A DNA stretch of 15,378 nt from an uncultured Altererythrobacter sp. (GCA_937950385.1 CALFEA010000104.1:1-15378); one strand, 5' to 3'. Shown: positions 1-6,672, counted from the stretch's first letter. Notes: generated by a model from the sequence alone, not told the origin. Program-made: numbers and translations.

Positions 1-251
1 CTACCGGCAATTCCAAAGTCGTCAGCATTGAAGTGCGCGACCCCAAACGCCCTGAATTTGGCGTGATGAATATGATCTTCGTCAAAGACCAATCTGCACC
101 AGGCGGTTTGCAATTGACCCATTGGGTTGCACTGGATTCGCAGAATCATCGCACCACGGTTCGCCTGCGGAATCACAACTACGGTCTTGCGGTCGCCGAC
201 AGTGCGTTCAAGTTCAAAGACCCCCGTAAAACAACTCGTCGCCCGCGCTAA
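1..251 (+). CDS. lolA: LolA, outer-membrane lipoprotein carrier protein (3' end only)
   Basis: The frame is open from the window edge (codons begin at base 3) to a TAA at 249-251, giving about 82 C-terminal residues. They fit the end of LolA, the periplasmic chaperone that carries lipoproteins from the LolCDE exporter to the outer membrane: a strand ending LTHWVALDSQNHRTTVRL, then an N-rich turn, then a final FKFKDPR segment (LolA proteins typically close with F-x-F-x-x-P). The basic tail TTRRPR is short and variable. The start and lipid-binding barrel lie outside the window, so the assignment rests on this C-terminal pattern alone. Three predicted lipoproteins in the window (Cys21 of the phosphatase and the two small lipoproteins) would be its clients, but that is general and not a special link. 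Confidence 0.75.
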   Translation, partial: TGNSKVVSIEVRDPKRPEFGVMNMIFVKDQSAPGGLQLTHWVALDSQNHRTTVRLRNHNYGLAVADSAFKFKDPRKTTRRPR

Positions 252-467
252 ACGGTTGGACCTCGACCGGTTGGCCACTTGCGGCCAATATCTGTCTCTC
301 GTTCATTTTGGCGAAAGCGATTTAATCGTAGTTTACAACTCTGAAGCGGTTCGCTGGCGGGGTTTCCCCCCTGTTATCCCGGTCGGTGAATAACGCCGCT
401 TTAGTCCAAGCGTGACGAACGCTCACTAGGAACCTCTGGCCCATTGCCCCCGGGTCAGAGGTTTTTT
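252..467 (+). ncRNA. Candidate structured small RNA or lolA 3' UTR
   Basis: This stretch has no credible protein gene but several complementary segments that nest. TTGGAC (256-261) pairs with GTCCAA (404-409). CGACCGG (264-270) pairs with CCGGTCG (379-385). TTGGCC (271-276) forms a local hairpin with GGCCAA (283-288). Smaller hairpins lie inside (GCGAA 311-315 with TTCGC 350-354; GGGG/CCCC around 358-368), and AGCGT/ACGCT (409-423) is an alternative to the outer helix. The segment ends in a strong intrinsic terminator. I could not match it to tmRNA, RNase P, SRP or 6S RNA, and I see no clear promoter of its own, so it may be the processed 3' end of the lolA transcript. The pairings are seen in the sequence; the RNA gene is inference. 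Confidence 0.3.
431..467 (+). terminator. Rho-independent terminator
   Basis: AACCTCTGGCCC (431-442) pairs with GGGTCAGAGGTT (452-463), with one G-T pair, around a 9-nt loop. The stem's 3' arm runs into TTTTTT at 462-467. The T run lies only on the plus-strand side, so it ends rightward transcription coming from lolA or from a small RNA in the gap. Confidence 0.85.
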
Positions 468-625
468 GCTCTTCGGTATGTGTTTGTATTCCGTACGCCA
501 TCCGGCGCGCGATATCCTCGCTCATGCGATCTAAAGATCGTGTCGCTGCGGGCGGGCACTTGCCCTTGCGGCTCACTGCGTTCGCCGAGCCAGTCCAATC
601 CGAGAGGCATCAACTGAGAAGTCTG
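468..625. other. Non-coding spacer with palindromes
   Basis: I see no gene here. It holds CGATCT-AA-AGATCG (527-540), a perfect inverted repeat with a 2-nt centre that is more like a protein-binding palindrome than an RNA hairpin. A GC-rich stretch follows, with GGGC/GCCC (554-565) and GGCTC/GAGCC (570-591) hairpins. The GC-rich part resembles dispersed intergenic elements of related genomes, but one window cannot show that it is repeated. Confidence 0.35.
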
Positions 626-646
626 TAGGACTAAGCCGCAGTCCTA
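626..646 (-). terminator. Hairpin overlapping the alkaline phosphatase stop codon
   Basis: TAGGACT (626-632) and AGTCCTA (640-646) form a perfect 7-bp stem with a 7-nt loop. One arm contains the TAG stop of the minus-strand phosphatase gene. No T run follows on the minus strand, so it is a poor intrinsic terminator; a 3'-end stabilising hairpin or Rho-assisted end is as likely. Confidence 0.4.
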
Positions 647-2086
647 TTCCTTCCACCCAAGCGCTTTCACGATGATGTCATAGATAAGGTCCTGCTCGAT
701 CACGCCGCGCACTTTGTCAGAACCGGGGCCTTGGCCGTAAAGCGCGACATCCTCGCCCGCATGGGTTTCGCTGCCAGTTGGGATTGCAGATTGCTGCCGA
801 GCATTAACGCCGGTCTCTGGGATCGGACGTTCTGCCATATTGGCGATTGAGCCCGGCCCATTGCCATATCCCAGCGTTGTGTACGGCTTGCCGTCTTCTG
901 CCTTTGCGGCCTCAGCCACTTCATCGCCGCCGCCTGATGGCGGCACCACGAGGCCCAAGATGTCATTCCCGCGCCGCGGGTAGCCAGCAATGGTGAACAC
1001 ATGGCTGTGATCAGCCGTCACAAGGATCAGCGTTTCGTCCATATCGACGCTAGCGATGGTGGCCTTGATTGCCTTGGCGAACTCGACCGCCTCTTCCAGC
1101 GCAAAGCCCGCTTTGCCGGCATGGTGGCCATGATCAATCCGGCCGCTCTCAACCATCAGATAATAGCCATTGTCGTTCCGGCGCAGCCGCGCAATCGCAG
1201 ACATCGTCATCTCGGTCAGCGTTGGCTCAGATGCGCCTTTGTCGCCAGTCTTCTCCGCCATATATGTCATATGGCTGGGCGAGAATATGCCAAGCACAGG
1301 CTTGCCAACCGGCGCTGCGCTCATCTCATTGGCCGTGGTCGCATAGGTGCCGCCAGTGCGCGCCACCCATTCTGCGGGCAGGTCAGCGGCATCATCTGCG
1401 CGCCTTCCCCCTTTATCCTTGCCAAAGAACGCCCCTGTGCCGCCGCCCACTGCAAAGTCGAAATCGGCATCGACCAATTGTCTCGCAATATCATCGCAGC
1501 CTTTGCCGCGTTCCTCTTCAGGGATGGCGGCATCTGCTTCCCAATTGCGATCCGCTGCGCGCGCATAAACGCTGGCGGGGGTTGCATGGGTAATGCGCGC
1601 TGTGGAGACAATCCCCAATGCCATGCCGCGCTCTTTCACTTGCTCACCGAGCAAGGGCAGCGGATTGGCAAGGCCAGAGGCGCAATCGCCGCGCGTTACC
1701 TTTGAGCTTACTCCCAAAACGCCAATTTTGGTTTTTTCGCCCGAGTGCATGGCTGTCGCCGTGCCTGCACTGTCGGCAACCTGTGCATTGGTGTTGTACG
1801 TTTTGACCAGCGCAACATTGTCAAATTCTTCAAACGGCAGAACATATTCCTCGCCCGTCTGGCCTAGTTTTTGCCCAGCATAAATACGCGCCGCTGTGAT
1901 GGTGGAAATGCCCATCCCATCGCCGATAAACAGGATGACATTCTTTGCCTTTTTGGGTGCTTGCGCCTGCTCCATCACCGGAGCTGGCGCGCTCGCAACG
2001 CCCCGTGCGCCTTGATCATAAGAGCAAGCGCCAAGCGGCACAGCTGCCAGTGCAAGCACAAGCGAAGAACGGCGAAAAATGGTCAT
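644..2086 (-). CDS. phoA: Alkaline phosphatase, PhoA family, predicted lipoprotein
   Basis: Hydrolyses phosphomonoesters to release phosphate in the cell envelope. The 480 residues carry the family's landmarks in order: VILFIGDGMG with metal-binding Asp56; DSAGTATA with the nucleophile Ser106; THATPAS near 166-172; VESGRIDHGHH with Glu313, Asp318 and His322 as metal ligands; TADHSH with Asp359 and His360; and ETHAGED with His442. These match the two-zinc/one-magnesium site of E. coli PhoA, although the Mg-site region is of the THATP type. The N-terminus has a hydrophobic stretch ending LGAC, a lipobox that would put the mature protein on a lipid at Cys21; Ser at +2 argues against inner-membrane retention by the E. 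coli rule. The ATG is preceded by AGGAA (minus strand, about 2095-2099). A Pho box lies upstream. The family is certain; the gene symbol is by family only. Confidence 0.95.
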   Translation of the reverse strand: MTIFRRSSLVLALAAVPLGACSYDQGARGVASAPAPVMEQAQAPKKAKNVILFIGDGMGISTITAARIYAGQKLGQTGEEYVLPFEEFDNVALVKTYNTNAQVADSAGTATAMHSGEKTKIGVLGVSSKVTRGDCASGLANPLPLLGEQVKERGMALGIVSTARITHATPASVYARAADRNWEADAAIPEEERGKGCDDIARQLVDADFDFAVGGGTGAFFGKDKGGRRADDAADLPAEWVARTGGTYATTANEMSAAPVGKPVLGIFSPSHMTYMAEKTGDKGASEPTLTEMTMSAIARLRRNDNGYYLMVESGRIDHGHHAGKAGFALEEAVEFAKAIKATIASVDMDETLILVTADHSHVFTIAGYPRRGNDILGLVVPPSGGGDEVAEAAKAEDGKPYTTLGYGNGPGSIANMAERPIPETGVNARQQSAIPTGSETHAGEDVALYGQGPGSDKVRGVIEQDLIYDIIVKALGWKE

Positions 2087-2099
2087 TGGCGATTTCCTT

Positions 2100-2125
2100 C
2101 GGATAGATTGCGGCCAGCCTATCCG
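2100..2125 (-). promoter_or_regulatory. Inverted repeat just upstream of the phosphatase ribosome binding site
   Basis: On the minus strand CGGATAG (2125-2119) and CTATCCG (2106-2100) are perfectly complementary around a 12-nt loop and lie directly against the GAAGGAA ribosome binding site. The upstream arm also contains the best -10 candidate (GATAGG, 2123-2118) for the Pho promoter. It could therefore be an operator, or, if transcription starts further upstream, a 5' leader hairpin. The role is not determined. Confidence 0.35.
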
Positions 2126-2133
2126 CTTTCCCT

Positions 2134-2151
2134 ATGGCATTTCAATGACAC
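2134..2151 (-). promoter_or_regulatory. Pho box (PhoB binding site) of the alkaline phosphatase
   Basis: Read on the minus strand, GTGTCAT (2151-2145), a 4-nt spacer TGAA, and ATGCCAT (2140-2134) form two 7-bp direct repeats at the 11-bp period of the PhoB consensus CTGTCAT-N4-CTGTCAT. Eleven of the fourteen repeat bases match. A weak -10 (GATAGG, 2123-2118) begins 10 bases downstream, the usual Pho geometry in which the box replaces the -35. The gene it precedes is an alkaline phosphatase, a classical Pho regulon member, so induction by phosphate starvation is the expected control. Confidence 0.7.
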
Positions 2152-2204
2152 TGCGGCGCGCGCAGGTGTTTATTTTTACCCACGCGCCCTCTAAGCCCTA
2201 TTTC

Positions 2205-3008
2205 ATGATCTCTGTAGCCACTTGGAATATCAACTCGGTCCGCTTACGATTGCCGATTGTCGAACGTTTTTTAGCAGAAGAAGCACCCGATGTGCTGTGC
2301 CTGCAAGAAATCAAATGTCAGGAGCATCAGTTCCCTTACGAGGCTTTGGCCGCAGCCGGTTATGAGCACGCCGCAGTGCACGGGCAAAAGGGCTATCACG
2401 GGGTCGCAACAATCAGCCGCTTGCCGCTGAAGGAATATTCCCGCCACGATTGGCAAGCCAATGGCGAAGCGCGGCATGTCGGCGTGGAATTGGAAGGCAG
2501 CGGCATGCGCATCGACAATGTCTATGTGCCAGCCGGCGGCGATGAGCCCGACTGCGATAAAAACCCCAAATTCGGGCAAAAGCTCGATTTTCTGGCAAGG
2601 ATGACGGATTGGGCTTGCGATATTGCTGGCGAAGGGCACAAGGCTGGCACTTTGATCGTCGGCGACTTTAACATTGCGCCTTTGCCAAGCGACGTTTGGG
2701 GCCACAAACAATTGCTCAAAGTCGTCAGCCACACGCCGATTGAAGTGGACACTTTGGGCCGGTTCCAAGCCGCGCATGATTGGGTCGATCTGGGCCGCGA
2801 ATTTATCAAGGATCCTGACCGCTATTACAGCTGGTGGAGCTATCGGTCGAAAGATTGGACCGCCAATGATCGCGGGCGGCGCTTGGATCATATGTGGGCC
2901 AGTCCCGTCCTCGCGGCCAAAGCATCGGGGCACCGATTGCGCGAAGATATTCGCAGCTGGGAAAAGCCTTCCGATCACATTCCGCTGATTACGGAATTTG
3001 ACCTCTGA
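2205..3008 (+). CDS. xth: Exodeoxyribonuclease III
   Basis: AP endonuclease and 3'-5' exonuclease of base excision repair in the cytoplasm. The start is set at ATG 2205 because the protein from there (267 residues) opens with the family's MISVATWNINSVR. The frame is open further upstream, but that part is not family-like and would run into the phosphatase promoter. Active-site residues of the exonuclease/endonuclease/phosphatase fold are all present: Asn8, Glu35 (LQEIK), Tyr108 (YVPAGG), Asp154 and Asn156 (GDFNIAP), Asp228 (RRLDHMW), and Asp257-His258 (SDHIPL). Length equals that of E. coli XthA (268). No clear Shine-Dalgarno sequence precedes it. Its TGA overlaps the proposed CTG start of ribA, so the two are probably one transcript. 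Confidence 0.93.
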   Translation: MISVATWNINSVRLRLPIVERFLAEEAPDVLCLQEIKCQEHQFPYEALAAAGYEHAAVHGQKGYHGVATISRLPLKEYSRHDWQANGEARHVGVELEGSGMRIDNVYVPAGGDEPDCDKNPKFGQKLDFLARMTDWACDIAGEGHKAGTLIVGDFNIAPLPSDVWGHKQLLKVVSHTPIEVDTLGRFQAAHDWVDLGREFIKDPDRYYSWWSYRSKDWTANDRGRRLDHMWASPVLAAKASGHRLREDIRSWEKPSDHIPLITEFDL

Positions 3009-4075
3009 GCAGCCAATCGCCTTCGCCCGAACGCCGCGTTGCACTGGCGATTGATGCGCTGCGCCATGGCTGGCCGATTCAGCTTGAAGGCGCGCCTTCG
3101 CTGCTGCCAGTGGAAACCGCGATGGGCGGCGTACACTCCGCGCAAATGCTGATTTCTTCCGCGCGTGCAGCCACATTGAAACTCGTCAATCAGGCCGATG
3201 CTGCCGTGCCGCATGCACCAGTTCTCATTCGCGGCGCAGATGCGTTTTCACTGGACAGCGCCCGTCCGATTGCAGACCCCGCGCTCGACTTGGGCTCTCC
3301 GTTTAAGGGGCCGTTCAAAGCAGAGGCGTTGGCGTGGGAAGACGCCGCCAAAACCGGTTTGGAGTTAGCGCGTATCGCGGGCATTTTGCCTGCCTTCATG
3401 GTCGATCCATCGGATGCTGGCGAAGCGCAGGCAGTGGCTGCAAGCGACATTGCAGCATGGAGCGATACCGGGAACCTCGCCATCGCAACCCGCGCGCGCC
3501 TGCCGGTGGATGCGAGCGATACAGCCGAGATTATCGCCTTCCGCTCGCCGCATGATCTGCGCGAACACGCAGCCCTCGTTATCGGCAAACAAACCGGCGA
3601 CACAATGCCGCTCGTCCGCCTGCATTCCGAATGCCTGACCGGCGATGTCCTAGGCAGCTTGAAATGCGATTGCGGCCCGCAATTGGACGCAAGCTTGCAT
3701 GCCATGGCAGAAGAAGCGCGAACAAATAATGGCTGGGGCGTATTGCTTTATATGCGGCAAGAAGGGCGCGGGATCGGCCTCATCAACAAGCTGCGCGCCT
3801 ATCAATTGCAAGACCAAGGATTTGCCACAGTCGAGGCCAACGAACGGCTCGGCCTGCCTGATGAGGCTCGGGATTTTCCTGTCGCAGCGCGAATGCTCGA
3901 TCTTCTGGGCGTGCGCAGCATTCGCTTAATGACAAACAATCCCAAGAAAGTCGCTGCGCTTACCAAAGCCGGCGTCACTGTGACCGAGCGCGTACCGCAT
4001 CAACTGCCCGACAATCCGCACAATGCCCGCTATCTGGCCACCAAGCGCGATAAATCCGGCCATTTGCTTTCGTGA
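3005..4075 (+). CDS. ribA: GTP cyclohydrolase II
   Basis: Opens the imidazole ring of GTP in the first committed step of riboflavin synthesis. The catalytic domain is the C-terminal half. Counted from GTG 3110, it shows LVRLHSECLTGDVLGSLKCDC with zinc ligands Cys175, Cys186 and Cys188, then RQEGRGIGL (217-224), AYQLQDQG, and MTNNPKK (274-280). The N-terminal part of about 150 residues is absent from the 196-residue E. coli enzyme. The first canonical start is GTG 3110, but the frame is open back to 3002 and reads as real protein (ERRVALAIDALRHGWPI). The only start-like codon early enough is CTG 3005, overlapping the xth stop as CTGA. I extend the gene to that codon (356 residues); a conservative annotation would start at 3110 (321 residues). 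The product is firm, the start is not. Confidence 0.9.
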   Translation: MSSQSPSPERRVALAIDALRHGWPIQLEGAPSLLPVETAMGGVHSAQMLISSARAATLKLVNQADAAVPHAPVLIRGADAFSLDSARPIADPALDLGSPFKGPFKAEALAWEDAAKTGLELARIAGILPAFMVDPSDAGEAQAVAASDIAAWSDTGNLAIATRARLPVDASDTAEIIAFRSPHDLREHAALVIGKQTGDTMPLVRLHSECLTGDVLGSLKCDCGPQLDASLHAMAEEARTNNGWGVLLYMRQEGRGIGLINKLRAYQLQDQGFATVEANERLGLPDEARDFPVAARMLDLLGVRSIRLMTNNPKKVAALTKAGVTVTERVPHQLPDNPHNARYLATKRDKSGHLLS

Positions 4076-4584
4076 ACGGCCCAGCGGTCCCCATTACCAT
4101 TCGCCCCGAAGCGCTCGGCGACGAAGACACTATCTTTGCTCTCACGCAAGCAGCCTTTGCCGAAATGCCTTTTAGCATAGGCGATGAGCAGCATCTGATC
4201 AACCGCCTGCGCAGAGACGGCGACCTGACCTTGTCACTGGTTGCGGAGGACATTGAACGGATCGTCGGCCATATTGCGATTAGCCCGGTGACAATCTCCG
4301 ATGGGTCACAGGGATGGTTTGGCCTTGGCCCGGTGTCTGTCTGGCCTGAGCTGCATCATCGCGCCATTGGCGGCACGCTCATCAAACGCGCAATCGCCGA
4401 TATGCGCATGCGCGGTGCGCAAGGTATCGTTCTGCTCGGCAGCAATATCTACTATCCGCGCTTCGGATTCGAGCACCAGCCGCAACTGACCTATACCGGC
4501 CCGCCGCCTGAGTTTTTCCAAGTGCTGCGGCTAGACGGGAATATGCCAAGCGGCGAGGTGAAATTTGCGCCTGCTTTTGGTTGA
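4072..4584 (+). CDS. GNAT-family N-acetyltransferase (YhbS-like)
   Basis: Transfers an acetyl group from acetyl-CoA to an unknown amine. The 170 residues form one GNAT domain: an N-terminal ITIRPEALGDED strand, GHIAISPV (66-73), then the acetyl-CoA core with GLGPVSVWPELHHRAIGG (about 84-101) in place of the usual Q/R-x-x-G-x-G/A loop, a helix, GIVLLG, and YYPRFGFE (127-134). The PRFGF ending is typical of the COG3153/YhbS group. The start is GTG in a GTGA overlap with the ribA stop, implying translational coupling. The substrate cannot be read from the sequence, and the link with riboflavin synthesis may be only positional. Confidence 0.85.
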   Translation: MNGPAVPITIRPEALGDEDTIFALTQAAFAEMPFSIGDEQHLINRLRRDGDLTLSLVAEDIERIVGHIAISPVTISDGSQGWFGLGPVSVWPELHHRAIGGTLIKRAIADMRMRGAQGIVLLGSNIYYPRFGFEHQPQLTYTGPPPEFFQVLRLDGNMPSGEVKFAPAFG

Positions 4585-4596
4585 GAAACGGCTCGC

Positions 4597-5595
4597 TTAC
4601 CGCTTTTGGTAACGGGTTAGTCCAGCCGCCAGCTCATTCTCACCGATGGCCAGATTGTGCCCTGTCCAATCCGCGACAAATACGGAACCACGCTTGAGGC
4701 CCGGTACAAAACGCGCGACATTGCCATTGATTTTGAGGCCATCGGCACGGTGCAGCAATTGCTCTGCGCCCACAGCAATAAAGGCGGAATAATTTTCTTT
4801 GTTGCGCCCTTGGACAAACCAGTTTTCTTGGATCGTGCCGGTTCCGCCAGCAGGCAGATCGATCATATAATTGGTCGCCCGGCCATTGGCGTCATCAAAG
4901 CTGTTGGCTGTAATATCATGGCGCGCCGCGCGCGATTTGAGATAATGCCCGCCCATGCCGCGCTCAAACCGGCTGCGGCTGACTTTGAGCGAACCATAAT
5001 CGCCAATATAGATCGAATGCGCACAGCCTGCGGAATTTTCGCAAGTGCCAAGGCCCGAAAACGTGACCTTGTCGATCACAATGCGTCCGTTCGGATCATT
5101 GCCGGTCAAAATGCCTTGTTGGCTTTTATCAAACCAGCTTTGCCTAACGGTCAGATTGCCCTTTTCCAGACGGATACCCGCGCCATTGCCATCGCCCACA
5201 CGCATATTGCGAAAGGTTAGCCCACTCACCTGTGCGCTTTGCCCGCGTAAAACCAGCGCCGCTTTTCCCTCGCAAGTCGCGCTGTCAAAAACCACTGCGC
5301 CCGCTTTGCGTGCTTTATAATGGATCGCACCGCCTTGCTGCACTGCGCATTGCCGGTAAGTGCCCGGCGCGATTTCGATTGTCGCACGCGCGTTGCCGAT
5401 CCGGCTCACGGCATCTTGCAGGCTGCCGAAGCTCTCACCGGATTCGGTGATCGTAAAAGCTCTATTATTCTGCGCATTGACCGAGCTTAGCGGGAATGCC
5501 GCCAGTGTCAGCGATGCAAAAACAGCCATTGCCAACGGTTTGGTGGCGCGGTGGCTGGGTGAGGGGCAGGCGGCGTGTGTGATCGAATGTTCCAT
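4597..5595 (-). CDS. Exported right-handed beta-helix repeat protein
   Basis: I do not recognise a specific function. The 332-residue protein has a signal peptide with hydrophobic core MAVFASLTLAAF (23-34) and likely cleavage after VNA (41). A 22-residue segment precedes the core, so the true start may be Met23 (ATG at 5527-5529); neither start has a clear ribosome binding site. After the signal come short repeating beta-strand turns typical of parallel beta-helix proteins: SLQDAV, IEIAPGTY, VSGLTFRNM, GIRLEKGNLTVRQSWF, GRIVIDKVTF, SIYIGDYGSLKVSRSRF, HDITANSF and GTIQENWF. The opening SLQDAVSRI...IEIAPGTY is how pectinesterase-like and NosD-like helices begin, but I see no catalytic residue set. 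It sits tail-to-tail with the GNAT gene, 12 bases apart. Confidence 0.75.
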   Translation of the reverse strand: MEHSITHAACPSPSHRATKPLAMAVFASLTLAAFPLSSVNAQNNRAFTITESGESFGSLQDAVSRIGNARATIEIAPGTYRQCAVQQGGAIHYKARKAGAVVFDSATCEGKAALVLRGQSAQVSGLTFRNMRVGDGNGAGIRLEKGNLTVRQSWFDKSQQGILTGNDPNGRIVIDKVTFSGLGTCENSAGCAHSIYIGDYGSLKVSRSRFERGMGGHYLKSRAARHDITANSFDDANGRATNYMIDLPAGGTGTIQENWFVQGRNKENYSAFIAVGAEQLLHRADGLKINGNVARFVPGLKRGSVFVADWTGHNLAIGENELAAGLTRYQKR

Positions 5596-5736
5596 AGCGC
5601 GAATCTATAGGGCATCTCGGCCGCTTAAAGCAGAATTTCCGCGTCACTGTCCCTGTCCTGCACACCCATATGGCCGGACCTTAACCGCCAAAAAATCGCA
5701 GAAATTGGGCTATAACACGAATTACCAAGCAAAAAT

Positions 5737-5765
5737 TTGCTTGCGCCCCACCTCGGCACTATACC
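5737..5765 (+). promoter_or_regulatory. Sigma-70-like promoter of the first lipoprotein gene
   Basis: TTGCTT (5737-5742), a 17-bp spacer, and TATACC (5760-5765) agree with TTGACA-17-TATAAT at four positions in each box. Transcription would start near 5772, leaving a leader of about 50 nt with AGGAG 9 bases before the ATG at 5824. This is a prediction by pattern only. Confidence 0.5.
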
Positions 5766-5823
5766 TAGGCTTCTTGCGCGTTTTTAGACGGGTAGGACTC
5801 ATGAGAATTAGGAGAAACGGGTT

Positions 5824-6237
5824 ATGAAAAAATTTGCACATGTGCTGATCGCCTCGGGCGCTGCGCTTACACTGGCTGCTTGCGGCAGCTCTGACGACGC
5901 TTCGGTAGAAGCGGAAGAAGATACTGTAGAAATGCCTGCGGATAGCGCAATGGAAGCGACTGACGAAGCACCTGCTGAAGACGGTGATGCGGCTGCTGAA
6001 GCTACCACTGGCGAAGGCGAGGCTGCTGCTGAAGCGGCACCTATCGATGCAGGCGATACTGCTGCAACCTCTGCTCCTTCAGAAGCAGAAGTTTCCGCCG
6101 CTGCTGATGATGCTGCCAATGTTGCAGCTGACGTTGAGGCGGCTGTTGCAAAGGCTGAAGGCGCTGTTGAGCAAGGCAAAGACGTCATTGGCCAAGCCAA
6201 AGACGCTGCTGATTCTGTAGGCGCAATGGTAGAATAA
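5824..6237 (+). CDS. Small Ala/Glu-rich lipoprotein
   Basis: No family recognised. The 137-residue product starts MKKFAHVLIASGAALTLAAC, a lipoprotein signal with lipidated Cys20, so it should be membrane-anchored; Gly at +2 predicts the outer membrane. The mature part is low-complexity, dominated by Ala, Glu and Asp and strongly acidic from about 24 to 100. A C-terminal stretch (VAADVEAAVAKAEGAVEQGKD, split by no proline) is likely helical or coiled coil. AGGAG stands before the ATG, a promoter lies at 5737-5765, and a terminator follows at 6281-6327, so it is probably a single-gene transcript. The codon repeats (GCTGCTGAAG-like) make its length likely to vary between strains. Confidence 0.8.
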   Translation: MKKFAHVLIASGAALTLAACGSSDDASVEAEEDTVEMPADSAMEATDEAPAEDGDAAAEATTGEGEAAAEAAPIDAGDTAATSAPSEAEVSAAADDAANVAADVEAAVAKAEGAVEQGKDVIGQAKDAADSVGAMVE

Positions 6238-6280
6238 ACGCGATTGCGTTTCGCGTGGCCACATGCCGCGCACAAAATTC

Positions 6281-6327
6281 GGGCGGAAAGTTTGGTGGAG
6301 CACTCCACCGGCCTTTCCGCCCTTTTT
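6281..6327 (+). terminator. Rho-independent terminator after the first lipoprotein
   Basis: GGGCGGAAAG (6281-6290) pairs perfectly with CTTTCCGCCC (6313-6322). An inner GGTGGA/TCCACC stem (6294-6299 and 6304-6309) closes a 4-nt loop, and TTTTT follows at 6323-6327. It lies 43 bases after the lipoprotein stop. Confidence 0.92.
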
Positions 6328-6352
6328 GTTGTTATTTTGGGGATATGCCCGC

Positions 6353-6366
6353 AGCGCAATTGCGCT
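6353..6366. promoter_or_regulatory. Perfect 14-bp palindrome before the second lipoprotein
   Basis: AGCGCAATTGCGCT reads the same on both strands and ends 12 bases before the ATG at 6379. With no loop it cannot make a good RNA hairpin, so a dimeric repressor's operator is the likelier reading. I could not place convincing -35/-10 boxes around it. Confidence 0.4.
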
Positions 6367-6378
6367 ATTGTTGGGTCC

Positions 6379-6642
6379 ATGAAAAATCACTCTTTCACTA
6401 TTCCATCCCTCATCATCGCCTCCTTGGTCTTGGCTGCATGCGGGCAAACCAATGAAGAAGCGGGGCCGGGCGGAGTTAGCGCTGGCGAGGCAGAAGCGCT
6501 GGATGATGCGGCAGAAATTATCGAAGCGCGCCGTTTGCCGGTAGAGGCTTTTCCAGAAAACACCGCCAATAATGGCGCACCGCTTCCGCCTGAAAGACCG
6601 GCCGAAGAAGCGCCCGAGCAAGACGGCGAAGCTTCGCAATAA
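6379..6642 (+). CDS. Small lipoprotein, proline/acid-rich
   Basis: No family recognised. I choose ATG 6379 because it begins a proper lipoprotein signal (MKNHSFTIPSLIIASLVLAAC) with lipidated Cys21; the frame is open upstream but runs through the preceding terminator. The 87-residue product then has about 66 residues rich in Glu, Ala and Pro (EEAGPGG, LPPERPAEEAPE), probably disordered. The ribosome binding site is weak. It ends 30 bases before the acyl-CoA dehydrogenase with no terminator between, so it may be the first gene of that transcript, though nothing in it suggests a metabolic role. It shares only its general style with the lipoprotein before it. Confidence 0.75.
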   Translation: MKNHSFTIPSLIIASLVLAACGQTNEEAGPGGVSAGEAEALDDAAEIIEARRLPVEAFPENTANNGAPLPPERPAEEAPEQDGEASQ

Positions 6643-6672
6643 CCCCATTTCGACAATAAGGATCTGAAAAGC

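Noticed and set aside
127..393. Plus-strand open frame of 88 codons starting inside lolA
   Set aside because: Overlaps lolA out of frame and has no ribosome binding site or conserved feature; the interval is better explained as non-coding.
252..467. tmRNA, RNase P RNA, SRP RNA or 6S RNA in the gap after lolA
   Set aside because: None of the conserved sequence blocks of these RNAs that I know could be found; only the secondary-structure hints remain.
2271..3176. Long minus-strand open frame opposite xth (301 codons)
   Set aside because: It lies entirely antisense to a clear exonuclease III gene, has no family-like motif, and is a product of codon bias on the other strand.
5940..6200. GCTGCTGAAG-like repeated segments as a tandem repeat array
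   Set aside because: They are irregular in spacing and phase with Ala/Glu codons, so they reflect protein composition and not a separate repeat element.
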